Positions 43,482 to 52,555 of a DNA stretch of 64,000 bases are shown in pieces. The notes under the pieces are model-generated. The model was not told the DNA's origin. It made no database searches and worked only from the letters and a program-made list of their open reading frames with translations. The translations under genes and the position numbers were made by a program. Numbering within the stretch: the first letter of the stretch is position 1; each line of letters begins with the position of its first letter. Source of the DNA: JBJSXJ01 sp044235425. Its GTDB lineage: Bacteria > Planctomycetota > Planctomycetia > Pirellulales > Pirellulaceae. The stretch is taken from contig JBIIHW010000026.1 of the NCBI GenBank assembly GCA_044235425.1, positions 1-64,000 of the forward strand. Direction: 5' to 3'.

Positions 43482-45692
43482 TTAGTCCATGCCAGGCAAC
43501 CAGAGCTTGGACTTGCTCGCATCGCCAGCCTTGGCACCGCCCACGCCACCGGCTGCAGCTGAACCCGAACCGCTCGCCGCGCCGCTGGCGAGAGGGGCTG
43601 CGACACCGGATCCCGGAGTCCAGATTTTGCTTTCACTGGTCGGAGCGGCTGGGCCGACGAGTGTTGGTCGTCCAGTCACTGGGTCACGAGCCAAGAGCCC
43701 CATCTGCACAAGTGCATAATCGACCAGATTCTTTTTCTCTGGATCGCTACCGGCATACGCATAGGACTCGCGGACCAAGCTCTGCACGCGATCATTACGC
43801 TTCAGTTCCAGACAGGTCCTGAGTAGTCGTAGACCTTGAATAAGCTGGACTTCGCCGAGTTCCTTGGAGAGCCGGTAGGCCTCTTCCTGATAGCGGCCAA
43901 GTTCTTCCGGGTCAGGACTGGTCGTGGCCAGGAAATTAAATGCTTTGTACTTGGCCTCGACTTCGATATTGGAATCGCGACGCAACAATTCCTGGGCAAA
44001 GCGGCGTGCCGCCATTACGAGTGAATTCGAGGTGGCAAAATCGAGCAACACTTCCAGGTGATTGTCGGTCAAACTTTCGGTTTCCAGCCGATGCAAACGA
44101 ATGATCGGCAAGTTGGTCATGCCGCTGTCCTGGAGATTGAACGTTGCCAGCGTCGGCAATCCCAACTGGCTGCGGAGCTTGTTAAAGTCCCACGGATTCA
44201 GCCGAGCTAATTCGGTGAGTTCCATACGGAGGATGCCGGCCAGAAGTCGGAGTCGGTAAGCGGGATCGGCGGCAACTTCCTTCGGCGTCTTGTTATCCAG
44301 CGCCGACCACTTGTTGTTCAGCCAGAGATCCAGATTAATCAAGTCGTGTAACTTCTCGTTGTGCTGCTGGAATGTATCTCCTACAAGCAATTCTTCGACG
44401 GCGGTGTTGAGCAGCATGCGCTGTGCGACAGGCACTCGATGTGAATCGACGGTCGTGGTTGGATCAGAACTTAAATAGCCTTTCAGCAGTTCCCGCAGTT
44501 GTTGCATGTCGGCTGCCGTGTGCGACAAATCGGCCGCTTGAAAAACAATGCGCGCGGGCTTATCGGTTTGTTTTCCATAGACCGCGAACGTGCAAAGGAT
44601 CGTGCGAATCGGCTTCGTTCCCACATGAATCGTCCACGGGTGATCGGCCGAGCGTAAGACCGCGCCACCCATCTTTGCGGGCACGTTGTTCTCGTCGCGA
44701 TAAATATCGAGATCGTCTTGGGAATCGAGTATGACCCGCGGGTGAGAAGACAGACACTCCTCTAGCCGCTGCAGCGACTCCGCATCCGGGATCTCATAAA
44801 CATCATGACGGACCCCGATTTTCCAGGGATCATTGGGATCCAGGAGTTCCGCGATAGCCTCCGCTTCCACGGCATCTTCGAGAGCCACACCTGGCGTTTG
44901 CGAATACTTGCGCCAGGCAGCGGAACTGAGCACCGCATTCCCCAGCCGCGAACGCAGAATGGCGAGATTGTGGAGAATGGCAGGTTCCAGCGGATAACGA
45001 CTGGCTAGCTCCTCGAACAATTCCAGAGACCGCCACCAGCGATCTTGTTCCGCCAAATCCTTCGCTTGATTAAACTCCCCGATCCAGGCGGCATCTGCCG
45101 GGCCATCAACCACATACAAGCTTTGGTTCAGGATGGGATGAATCGCCTCTTGCCCCTGCATCTCTTGCAGACGTTCCGATACTTTCAGGACGGGATCCAA
45201 CTCCGGCGTCTGCCGCAGAATCAATTCCAGATATGCCCGAGCGCCGAGCGGATCGCGCCGCAGATAGAGTAAGTTCGCGATTAAATACATCGACTCACCA
45301 GCCGCACTAGGCTGACCAGTGACGGAGATTTCGAGCGATCGCTGCAGTTTCTCGATCGCTTCCGCAACATCCCCGCGGAGCGCCGCAACGGTGGCGGCCA
45401 GGGCATAAGCCATGCTGGTAACCGGCCGAAACTCCAGCAGCTGTGTGACCACTTCCTGGGCTTCTTTGATCCGCTTGAGCCGGAGCAACTGGCCGCACTT
45501 GAGCACCAAAATCGTGGGCCGCAGCTTCTTCTTCGCCGCTAACTGATCCAGCTGATCGATCGCCGTGAGGGTTTGGCCACCTTCAATCGTGCGCGAGATT
45601 TTATCCAGGTCGCTGATAATGTCCTTCGAGCAGCAAAACTTGTACTTTTTCCCGCTACCGCAAGAACAGAGCTGATATTGATCAATCGCCAT
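43482..45692 (-). CDS. TPR-like protein with N-terminal SEC-C zinc motif
   Basis: A 736-residue protein beginning with a SEC-C motif, YQLCSCGSGKKYKFCC, which binds zinc in SecA and many other proteins. Residues 40-260 form repeated helix pairs of TPR type (LKCGQLLRLKRIKEAQ, ILHNLAILRSRLGN). The central part mixes alpha and beta elements without a recognised family. Further helical repeats follow near 560-670. The C-terminus is Gly/Ala/Ser-rich and ends KSKLWLPGMD; a similar SKIWTPG occurs 50 residues earlier, a short internal repeat. No membrane segment is present. It is probably a cytoplasmic interaction scaffold. It ends 22 bases before ribD begins on the same strand, so the two may be co-transcribed. 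Confidence 0.8.
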   Translation of the reverse strand: MAIDQYQLCSCGSGKKYKFCCSKDIISDLDKISRTIEGGQTLTAIDQLDQLAAKKKLRPTILVLKCGQLLRLKRIKEAQEVVTQLLEFRPVTSMAYALAATVAALRGDVAEAIEKLQRSLEISVTGQPSAAGESMYLIANLLYLRRDPLGARAYLELILRQTPELDPVLKVSERLQEMQGQEAIHPILNQSLYVVDGPADAAWIGEFNQAKDLAEQDRWWRSLELFEELASRYPLEPAILHNLAILRSRLGNAVLSSAAWRKYSQTPGVALEDAVEAEAIAELLDPNDPWKIGVRHDVYEIPDAESLQRLEECLSSHPRVILDSQDDLDIYRDENNVPAKMGGAVLRSADHPWTIHVGTKPIRTILCTFAVYGKQTDKPARIVFQAADLSHTAADMQQLRELLKGYLSSDPTTTVDSHRVPVAQRMLLNTAVEELLVGDTFQQHNEKLHDLINLDLWLNNKWSALDNKTPKEVAADPAYRLRLLAGILRMELTELARLNPWDFNKLRSQLGLPTLATFNLQDSGMTNLPIIRLHRLETESLTDNHLEVLLDFATSNSLVMAARRFAQELLRRDSNIEVEAKYKAFNFLATTSPDPEELGRYQEEAYRLSKELGEVQLIQGLRLLRTCLELKRNDRVQSLVRESYAYAGSDPEKKNLVDYALVQMGLLARDPVTGRPTLVGPAAPTSESKIWTPGSGVAAPLASGAASGSGSAAAGGVGGAKAGDASKSKLWLPGMD

Positions 45693-45822
45693 GAGCCGTT
45701 AGCAATCTGCAAGAGTTCTGAAAGGGTGGAATTTGGACAACGATTAAACGAGCGATAGTAACAGACTGACGGCCAATTTGCGAGCGGCGAGCGGGGGGGA
45801 AGCAGGCGGCCTTAAAGACCGT

Positions 45823-46557
45823 TCAGGGCCGCGTCCCGGGCGCCACGACAACTTCAAAATCGGCGCCTTTGATCTTCCGCAGCTCTTCGTGCAAGGACGG
45901 AATGCGCGGATCGGGAGTGACCGAAATCGCCCATTCAATCCCGTTGTCGGCGACGAACAGGCCGTACCGTTTTAGCCCCTTAAGGATCGCTGGCACCGGC
46001 GGCGAAAAACCGTTCACGTTAAAACTAGCCCGCAAGCGTAGACGCTCGCCCATGCGCAGCAAGTTGTCATCCGTTAGCTTGCTGGCGAAATGCGTCGCTG
46101 GATAAACGTAGGCGCGACGAGAGCGTCGGACCGTCACACGCATCGCATGATCAACCTCGCCCCGCTGCAACTCGTCGTAACGCACCACTGCGGGAAAAAT
46201 CGGCCACTCATCCACTAACTCGTGGAACGGATTGTCGGCCGGCAACACTTCCAGCGCACTGAGAATCCGATCAGCCTCTGGCGTGTCAAACAGGATTGGT
46301 CGAGTGATAGGCGGGAGCGAATTGGCCTGGAGTCGCCTCACCCGGACGGGATCGACTTTTACGCCGGTTCGCCGAGTTTCTTCCTGCGCACGAAGAACCG
46401 GGAGCCATGTCGAACTTGCTGGCAGCGCACTCAGCAGCCACATTGCCACTAACCACATTGCCACTAACCACATTGCCACTAACCACATTGCCACTAACCA
46501 CATTGCCAGCAGCCACCAAGCCGTCATCCGATCCATGCTGCCTCGCATCCGTTTCAT
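45823..46557 (-). CDS. Secreted protein with minisatellite-coded signal peptide
   Basis: ATG 46557 follows GGAAGAGG. The signal peptide of this 244-residue protein contains L-V-A-M-W repeated four times, coded by a perfect 15-bp repeat. After the cleavage region (SALPASSTW) comes a mature domain with VLPADNPFHELVDEWPIFPA, GEVDHAMRVTVRRSRRAYVYPATHFAS (partly: GEVDHAMRVTV, AYVYPATHFAS) and GLKRYGLFVADNGIEWAIS. I recall this block order from secreted hypothetical proteins in several phyla, so homologues should exist. The function is unknown. Confidence 0.78.
   Translation of the reverse strand: MKRMRGSMDRMTAWWLLAMWLVAMWLVAMWLVAMWLVAMWLLSALPASSTWLPVLRAQEETRRTGVKVDPVRVRRLQANSLPPITRPILFDTPEADRILSALEVLPADNPFHELVDEWPIFPAVVRYDELQRGEVDHAMRVTVRRSRRAYVYPATHFASKLTDDNLLRMGERLRLRASFNVNGFSPPVPAILKGLKRYGLFVADNGIEWAISVTPDPRIPSLHEELRKIKGADFEVVVAPGTRP
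46441..46509. repeat. 15-bp minisatellite inside a signal peptide, 4.6 copies
   Basis: Four identical copies of cattgccactaacca (46441-46500) plus a partial copy. Each adds five residues to the hydrophobic core of the signal peptide on the minus strand. Confidence 0.95.
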
Positions 46558-46997
46558 TTTTGCCTCTTCCTCGCAATCGCCGTGTGATCGTCAGGGATGA
46601 ATGAAACCCGGTCGCGCAGGGAACTCACTGGCTCAAGTTTATCGCCGGCGCAGTCACGTCGTGACTTTCATGACACAGTTTTTTTCTCGGGCCGCCAAGT
46701 AGCGAATAAACCGCTGAATTCGCCTGCTTCCCACGAGCGGAGCCACACGAGTGTCAGCTTTCACCCCGAAACGTTCCTAGCCCCACCACTCTGGCCCTCA
46801 ATTGAATATCCCTCTCGCACCTCCAGAATCGCAGGTCGATGCCACGCGAACGACTCCACTGATCAGGCGTTAAACGAGTTTAATTAACATGCCGATGCGA
46901 AACGTGGGCCGCGCGATCACCTAACCGCTGGTAAGCTCTCGCCTGCGCTGGGTGGCGATTGGGGATAAGTGGAATCGAGTTGCTCGGGTGGTGAACG
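46558..46997. other. Intergenic region, no gene seen
   Basis: About 440 bases between two minus-strand genes. It should carry the promoter of the secreted protein gene and the end of the polyamine operon transcript; no distinct element could be picked. Confidence 0.4.
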
Positions 46998-48683
46998 TCA
47001 GCGGTCCCCGCGCAGCGCCTCCAGCACCTCGTCGGCGGCTCGGCAGCCATGATCAAACGCCTCTTCCAGCAAAGCCATGCCGCTGAGCTCGGTGTGGGCA
47101 AAATGGATGGCGCGCCAGGGGTGAGTTGCCTCACGCCGGGCAACTCCCCACATGAACCCGGGACGAGGACGAATCATCGCATGGCCCCAGCGCATCAGAT
47201 CGATCCGCTCTACCAACGGGCGCAGGTCCGGATGAGCACGCTCGAGATCATTTAAGATCCGCTCAACCCACTCTTCCCAAGTCGAATCCAGCAGCTCACG
47301 CCGCTCAGCCGCCCCGTCGGCTCCACACAAGGGGTAATAGTAAGTCCAGACCGCGGGACCATGATCCATTCCCAGCTGATGTGTGGCGGCGACATAGCCC
47401 AGCGACGGACTGTCATAGAGCACGTTGTCCCAGGCAAGCGGAAAACTCGGTTCCCTGGGACGCTGGCGCAGCTGCAGATTGGCCACCAACCACGAGCCAT
47501 ATTCGAATTCACGCCAGCGCGACCAAGCCTTGAACCCGTCATCCTGCACGACCCGCGCGGCGACAAATCGGGGCGCTGCCCAGATTACACGCCGAGCTCG
47601 AATTCCTCGTACTTCGCCGTCAACACACCGTAGCGTCACCAGCTCACAGCCGTCGCGGCCATCGCTGGCAGAATCAAGCGACCGGACAGCCGCCACTGCG
47701 ATACCCGTTTGTAATCGCGTCCCCACTCGCTGCACTAAATGCTGCACGACCGCCCCGTTGCCCGCTGGCCAAGTGATGAGCGGTTGATGGCCAGAGCGGT
47801 CATCGCTCATGCGCGAAACGAAATAGAACAGGCCGGCCCAAGCACTGGTTTGTGCGAGCGTAGTGCCGTAGTCGTCGCGACAGGCATACTCGGCGATCCA
47901 GCGTACTTTGGATGAATGAATTCGCCGCTCGTCCAGCCATTCTGCAAATGAGATTTCATCCAGTTTCGTGACCATGGGATCATCGGAAGCACGTCTCAAG
48001 GGGAGTCGAAAGGCAGCTCGTCCCTGCGGATCGCGCCAAGCGTGCCACGTTTGAAATTCGTCCAAAACTCGTTGCCACTCAGCACGCTCCTGGGGCGGAG
48101 CGTCGCGGAGTGGATCGAGTTCATCCTGCCACTCGCCACAAATGAACAGCCGCTCCTGCGGCTCGCGCACGAGAAACTCTTCCGCCACCAGCGGCTCACC
48201 ATGCTCGTCAATCGACTGCACGACGTTCATTTCCATCAGTAGTTCGATCAAGTCGCGCTGGTCCGACTGCGGCACGGGCAAGTAATGCGCGCCCCAGGGA
48301 TGAGCGAAGCCAGCGGTTTGGCCTGCCCGCGAGGTCCCGCCCGCAACATCTTCGATTTCAAGAATCTGAAAATCCTCGCAGCCAGCTTGCAGCAGTCGTC
48401 GCGCGGCCGACAAACCAGCAATTCCGCCGCCTACGATCACCACGTCCAGTTCGTTCCAGTCACTCTCCGCTACCACCGGAGGTGCACGGTCACGCAGGCG
48501 ATGACCGACCGCCATCTGCGTTGGCAAGAAGCTACCTTGGATCGCCCTCGGCGGCGCGGAACAGGCGGAGAGTCCCAGCGTGGTAGTCGCCGCGATTGTC
48601 GCTAGTGCCTCACGTCGACTGATGATGGGCTCGGTTTTTTTTGCGATCGGCTCGCCTACCGCATCCAAGCCACTCAATTCCAT
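46998..48683 (-). CDS. Tat-exported flavin amine oxidase-like protein
   Basis: A 561-residue FAD protein. The N-terminus has a Tat signal (ISRREALATIAATTTLGLSACS) with a possible lipobox Cys. The FAD-binding Rossmann motif is VVIVGGGIAGLSAARRLL near residue 80-97, followed by EIEDVAGGTSRAG. The C-terminal FAD segment is AIHFAHTELSGMALLEEAFDHG (partly: AHTELSGMALLEEA), as in flavin monoamine/polyamine oxidases and protoporphyrinogen oxidase relatives. Its start overlaps the preceding aminopropyltransferase gene by ten bases. Context makes a polyamine-type substrate plausible but unproven. Confidence 0.85.
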   Translation of the reverse strand: MELSGLDAVGEPIAKKTEPIISRREALATIAATTTLGLSACSAPPRAIQGSFLPTQMAVGHRLRDRAPPVVAESDWNELDVVIVGGGIAGLSAARRLLQAGCEDFQILEIEDVAGGTSRAGQTAGFAHPWGAHYLPVPQSDQRDLIELLMEMNVVQSIDEHGEPLVAEEFLVREPQERLFICGEWQDELDPLRDAPPQERAEWQRVLDEFQTWHAWRDPQGRAAFRLPLRRASDDPMVTKLDEISFAEWLDERRIHSSKVRWIAEYACRDDYGTTLAQTSAWAGLFYFVSRMSDDRSGHQPLITWPAGNGAVVQHLVQRVGTRLQTGIAVAAVRSLDSASDGRDGCELVTLRCVDGEVRGIRARRVIWAAPRFVAARVVQDDGFKAWSRWREFEYGSWLVANLQLRQRPREPSFPLAWDNVLYDSPSLGYVAATHQLGMDHGPAVWTYYYPLCGADGAAERRELLDSTWEEWVERILNDLERAHPDLRPLVERIDLMRWGHAMIRPRPGFMWGVARREATHPWRAIHFAHTELSGMALLEEAFDHGCRAADEVLEALRGDR

Positions 48684-50224
48684 GGCCGCGATTCCTGCTC
48701 GTAATAATGCACCAGCATTTGATTATCGAGGCGATTGATTTCCACCTCGACGCGACTCATGTCCGCCGGCAATGCAAACAGCGACGGCAACGTCTCATCG
48801 CTCAGAAAACGTGTCTGCCCTTGGACGGGAGCAGCCAGCACGGCGGGAATATCACAACTACCAACTCGTGCCAGCACATATCCCCACTCACCAAACGAGG
48901 GCACGGTGGCATGATACGGTCGCACGGTAAATCCGGCGGATTCCAAGGTTCGAACAATGCACCAGTAGGATTTACGCGCGATCAGCGGTGACGTGCATTG
49001 CATCGCGATGACGGCATCTTCAGTGAGGTGACGACGCAGTAAACCAAAGAATCGCGTCGTGTAGAGCTTACCGAGTGCGAAGGAGTTGGGATCAGGAAAA
49101 TCGATGATGATCGTATCAAAGGTTTGTCCCAGTGCTTCCTGCCCGAGCCACACGTAAGCATCGGCGGCCACCACGTCCACTCGTGGATCATGCAGCGCCG
49201 ATGCATTGAGCGCCCGTAGTGGTCCAAATTCCCGCGCCAGTCGTGTCATCGCTGGATCGATATCGACCAGCGTGATCCGTTTGACGGACGGATACTTGAG
49301 CAGTTCCCGTACGGCCAGCCCATCGCCCCCTCCCAACACGAGAACCGACGAGGGCTCGCGGCGCAGCGCACAGGCCGGATGTACCAGTGCTTCGTGATAG
49401 CGATACTCGTCCGCCGCGTGAAACTGCAAATTTCCGTTGAGGAACAACTGAAAACCGTTAGCACCACGAGTCACGACGATTCGCTGATAGGGCGTGGTCT
49501 CCGCATACACGACCGGATGAATGAAAAGCCCTTCCTCGGAAAGCGTCGTCAAGCGATCCGCTTTCCAGATGCCCACGGCGAGCACGGCGATGCACAACAG
49601 AGCTCGCAGCCTCAGCCCCACGACCCCGCCGATCAATAGCGGCTGCAGCAGCCAAGTACCCCACAGGCCCACCAGCGCATTCAAAATGCCGAAAACCAGC
49701 GAGGTCCGGACCAGGCCCAGCTTAGGTACCAACAGCAGCGGGAACAGCAACGATGCGAACAGTGCGCCCAGATAGTCAAACGCTAAAACTCGCGACACAA
49801 GATCAGAAAAATCCAGATGCGACTCGAGAATTCGCATCAAAAGTGGCAGCTCCAAGCCGACCAACACGCCGATTACAAACACCACAAGAAACAGTAGTGG
49901 CTGAAACCAACTGAGATACGCAAAGCTCAAAAAAAGCAGCGGCGCCGAGCAGCCGCCAATCAGCGCGACCCCAAGCTCCACTTCCAGGAAGCAGCGCGCG
50001 AGTCCCCGTTTTATAAAACGTGACAACCACGCTCCGACGCCAAGTGCCGACAGGTAAACACCGATTACCAGCGAGAACTGCGTGACCGAGTCGCCCAGCA
50101 CGTAACTCGCCAACGTTCCCGCCAACAACTCATAGACCAACCCGCAGGTCGCGATGACCAAGACGTTGAAGTAGAGCAGAAATAGAGGCGTGCGCGTCAA
50201 GGAACCCGATGGCTCAACATTCAT
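48674..50224 (-). CDS. Membrane-fused spermidine synthase-like aminopropyltransferase
   Basis: A 516-residue protein. The first 220 residues hold about seven membrane segments (VLVIATCGLVYELLAGTLASY, SLVIGVYLSALGVGAWLS). The C-terminal half is a spermidine-synthase domain: ETTPYQRIVVTRG, LFLNGNLQFHAADEYRYHEALVHP (partly: HAADEYRYHE), VLVLGGGDGLAVREL, ITLVDIDPAMTRLAR and IIDFPDPNSFALGKLYTTRFF (partly: IIDFPDPNS with the catalytic Asp). All key residues of an active aminopropyltransferase appear present. With speD in the same operon it could make spermidine or a related polyamine at the inner membrane. Confidence 0.9.
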   Translation of the reverse strand: MNVEPSGSLTRTPLFLLYFNVLVIATCGLVYELLAGTLASYVLGDSVTQFSLVIGVYLSALGVGAWLSRFIKRGLARCFLEVELGVALIGGCSAPLLFLSFAYLSWFQPLLFLVVFVIGVLVGLELPLLMRILESHLDFSDLVSRVLAFDYLGALFASLLFPLLLVPKLGLVRTSLVFGILNALVGLWGTWLLQPLLIGGVVGLRLRALLCIAVLAVGIWKADRLTTLSEEGLFIHPVVYAETTPYQRIVVTRGANGFQLFLNGNLQFHAADEYRYHEALVHPACALRREPSSVLVLGGGDGLAVRELLKYPSVKRITLVDIDPAMTRLAREFGPLRALNASALHDPRVDVVAADAYVWLGQEALGQTFDTIIIDFPDPNSFALGKLYTTRFFGLLRRHLTEDAVIAMQCTSPLIARKSYWCIVRTLESAGFTVRPYHATVPSFGEWGYVLARVGSCDIPAVLAAPVQGQTRFLSDETLPSLFALPADMSRVEVEINRLDNQMLVHYYEQESRPWN

Positions 50225-50253
50225 CAGCAGTCATCCCCAACTCGGTGCCTGTC

Positions 50254-50553
50254 TCAACTGGCGATGGCCGCGGCGATGATGATGGATATGCCGATCATCA
50301 TCGCGCCCAGCATCACCCCGACCGCCACATTCTGATCCTCTTCGATCTCCTTCCGTAGCGAGAAGGGCGCGAAACGACTCACGACCACCACACTCACTAC
50401 GAAGAGCAGTAGGCCCAGCAGAGTGAACACGGCCGCACTTAGCAAACTGCGCACCAGATGGGGCGCGCCAAACCAATCGACGGGCGCATCCGGTCCCGCT
50501 GCAGCCATGACCTGGCCCACAACACTCGTTAATCTAGAAATCAGTGTCAACAT
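50254..50553 (-). CDS. DUF350 membrane protein
   Basis: ATG 50553 follows GGGGGAAG. The 99-residue protein has two to three membrane segments, with the DUF350 pattern FTLLGLLLFVVSVVVVSRFAPF, then KEIEEDQNVAVGVMLGAMMIGISIIIA (partly: EDQNVAVGVMLGA). DUF350 proteins such as E. coli YjfL occur with polyamine-type ligases and PspA-like membrane stress proteins. It sits between the small Gly-rich protein and the aminopropyltransferase, two bases after the former's stop. Confidence 0.85.
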   Translation of the reverse strand: MLTLISRLTSVVGQVMAAAGPDAPVDWFGAPHLVRSLLSAAVFTLLGLLLFVVSVVVVSRFAPFSLRKEIEEDQNVAVGVMLGAMMIGISIIIAAAIAS

Positions 50554-50555
50554 CT

Positions 50556-50786
50556 TTACTTCCCCCAACTCCAGCCAGAAGAGTTTCCCGAGCCGCTACC
50601 GCTGTAGTGACCGCCACCCAGTCCACCGCCATAATTACCACCATAATTCGAGCCGGTGCCATAATAGGTGCTCGAACTTGCGCCGCTGCCCATATTAATC
50701 GCCGGTAACTTCCAGCCATTCCAAGCCGCTACGCCATACAGCAGCGAGACCGCCGCTCCATACATCAAATACATTCTTAGTTGCAT
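50556..50786 (-). CDS. Small Gly/Ser/Tyr-rich membrane protein
   Basis: A 76-residue protein starting at ATG 50786 with one membrane segment (MYLMYGAAVSLLYGVAAWNGW), then a low-complexity tail of Gly, Ser and Tyr ending SSGWSWGK. It lies between the DUF4178 and DUF350 genes in the same direction. The tail resembles the glycine-rich ends of small proteins (DUF4247, DUF1190) found in comparable DUF350 operons, but there is no sequence match I can claim. Confidence 0.6.
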   Translation of the reverse strand: MQLRMYLMYGAAVSLLYGVAAWNGWKLPAINMGSGASSSTYYGTGSNYGGNYGGGLGGGHYSGSGSGNSSGWSWGK

Positions 50787-50827
50787 TGAATTCTCATTCA
50801 CCAAGTGCTCACCGGGCTCGACTTTTC

Positions 50828-52555
50828 TTACCCAGCCTGTGTGGATTCGTTCCTATTGGATTTTCTTTCACGTAGTTCAGGTGGTGGACTCTGAATATAA
50901 CTATTCTCTCGCCGCGATCTTTCGAAGCTGGAGCTGTAAATCGCAAAGGCGATCGGAACCACCAGAATAAACGCCTCGAACATCCAGAAAATGCCCGAAC
51001 TAACGGTGCCTGGAGGTCGTACCTTGCTGATCAAGCTACTCATGGCGAATAGCCCCACCGCCAGCAGTAATCCAACCAGATAAACCCGTTTGTCAACTGG
51101 GTTGGGCTGATGTGGAGCGACCAGGAAACTTGGCGCCAATCTGGGCAGCGAAAACGCCTCTTTTACTTCTTGATAGGGCAAATAAACACCATAAGAAAAA
51201 TTGATCTCTTGAGCGGCTAAATCAGGTTGAGCAGGCATCAGTTCCGCTACCGGTACAGATTCCGTCTCAGACGCCCCTGCCTCCCCTTCCTCCTGAACGC
51301 CCGCCGACGACCTCATCATCGGATCGGGAGCCATCGTGATTTCCACTGAGATCATTTCCGGCGGATTGATGAAGTCGCAGGCCCAAACACGCTCGCCTCG
51401 AGTAACCTTCCAGTAGAACTCGCCTAATACATAATTCACGCTGGCAGGACAGCGCTGGTAGAGCGAGTAGCTACGGTTTTTATAGCGCAGCTCGGAAGTC
51501 ACCGCGAACGGTCGTCCACCAGTCGCCGTGACTTCCCCCGGCGCGAGTGGCGTCACAAAACTCCAACTGCCATCGCTGTAGACGAGCCAACGAAAACCTG
51601 CGGTTACCTCATATAATAAAAACTCGCTCCACTGATAAAACTGGCCGTCAATCTTGACCATCCGACGCAAAAAACCAATGACGGTGTATTCCACACCTCG
51701 CAATCGGCCGGTTGAGCCGAGTGGAATGAGTGGCGAGACTTTTTTTTGCTTGAGGGTCTGCAGATACTTAAGCGTGCCTTGTGAGGAATCCAATTCCGCT
51801 TGGCAGTAGGGACAGACGACGCGTTCCGTGCGATCGGGAGCATGCAGCGATAAGGCTCCACCGCACTGTGGACAAGCAAGCTGCAAGGCGTTGATCGTGC
51901 GCGTGGTTTGTTCATCGTCGCTGAGCACCGGTGGACGGAGACCGATATCCGTTAAGCTAATCTGATGGCCGAGGTAGAGAGTGGGTGGCGATTCGTCGTA
52001 GTCCACCGTCGCGAACTTTCCTCCCGGACCCGATAGATCGACATAGCGGCGAACGCGGACAAAGTCGGGGCGGAAAGGTAGCTCTCCCGCTGCGGCCGCC
52101 AGTCGCGACGTACCAAACTCGGCTACCGTTAATGGCTCCTGGTCATCAATCTTGATTTCTTGGCCGACCACCAGGTCAGTAAAATTCGGCAGCCTCTGAG
52201 TGTCCGCCGCGGATCGATGGATGGTGACGAAAAATCGCCCCTGCGCCTCCGCAATCCAAATCCACTTGCCATTGGCGACCAGCGCATACCACTCGTCCCA
52301 AATCGTACCGCTGGCATGCTGGTACTGCGAATGCCCGACCAGTTCAAACGACTTTCCGCGGTACGTGCCGGTCTGACCTAAGTGGAGCGGCGAGAGAGTT
52401 TCGACGAGTGCGGCGGTGCGGCCCAGATCCTCCAACTTGCGATCACCTCGCGCGATCACCGAACTACAGTGCTCACAGACCGTGACGAGCGAACTGCTAA
52501 CGCGAAACTCCACCGGCGCTCCGCAGGCGGGACAAGGTGCTTCGGTGCGCTTCAT
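50828..52555 (-). CDS. DUF4178 protein with zinc ribbons and C-terminal membrane segments
   Basis: A 575-residue protein whose ATG overlaps the speD stop (ATGA). It begins with a zinc ribbon (CPACGAPVEF, CEHC) followed by a DUF4178 domain (GQTGTYRGKSFELVGHSQY, EWYALVANGKWIWIAEAQGRF in part). A second ribbon near residue 225 (CPQCGG, CPYCQ) precedes a second DUF4178 domain (GRLRGVEYTVIGFLRR, WSEFLLYEVTAGFRWLVYSDGSW in part). The C-terminus has two membrane segments and a charged tail. DUF4178 is known from operons with DUF350 and AdoMet decarboxylase. The biochemical role is unknown. Confidence 0.85.
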   Translation of the reverse strand: MKRTEAPCPACGAPVEFRVSSSLVTVCEHCSSVIARGDRKLEDLGRTAALVETLSPLHLGQTGTYRGKSFELVGHSQYQHASGTIWDEWYALVANGKWIWIAEAQGRFFVTIHRSAADTQRLPNFTDLVVGQEIKIDDQEPLTVAEFGTSRLAAAAGELPFRPDFVRVRRYVDLSGPGGKFATVDYDESPPTLYLGHQISLTDIGLRPPVLSDDEQTTRTINALQLACPQCGGALSLHAPDRTERVVCPYCQAELDSSQGTLKYLQTLKQKKVSPLIPLGSTGRLRGVEYTVIGFLRRMVKIDGQFYQWSEFLLYEVTAGFRWLVYSDGSWSFVTPLAPGEVTATGGRPFAVTSELRYKNRSYSLYQRCPASVNYVLGEFYWKVTRGERVWACDFINPPEMISVEITMAPDPMMRSSAGVQEEGEAGASETESVPVAELMPAQPDLAAQEINFSYGVYLPYQEVKEAFSLPRLAPSFLVAPHQPNPVDKRVYLVGLLLAVGLFAMSSLISKVRPPGTVSSGIFWMFEAFILVVPIAFAIYSSSFERSRRENSYIQSPPPELRERKSNRNESTQAG

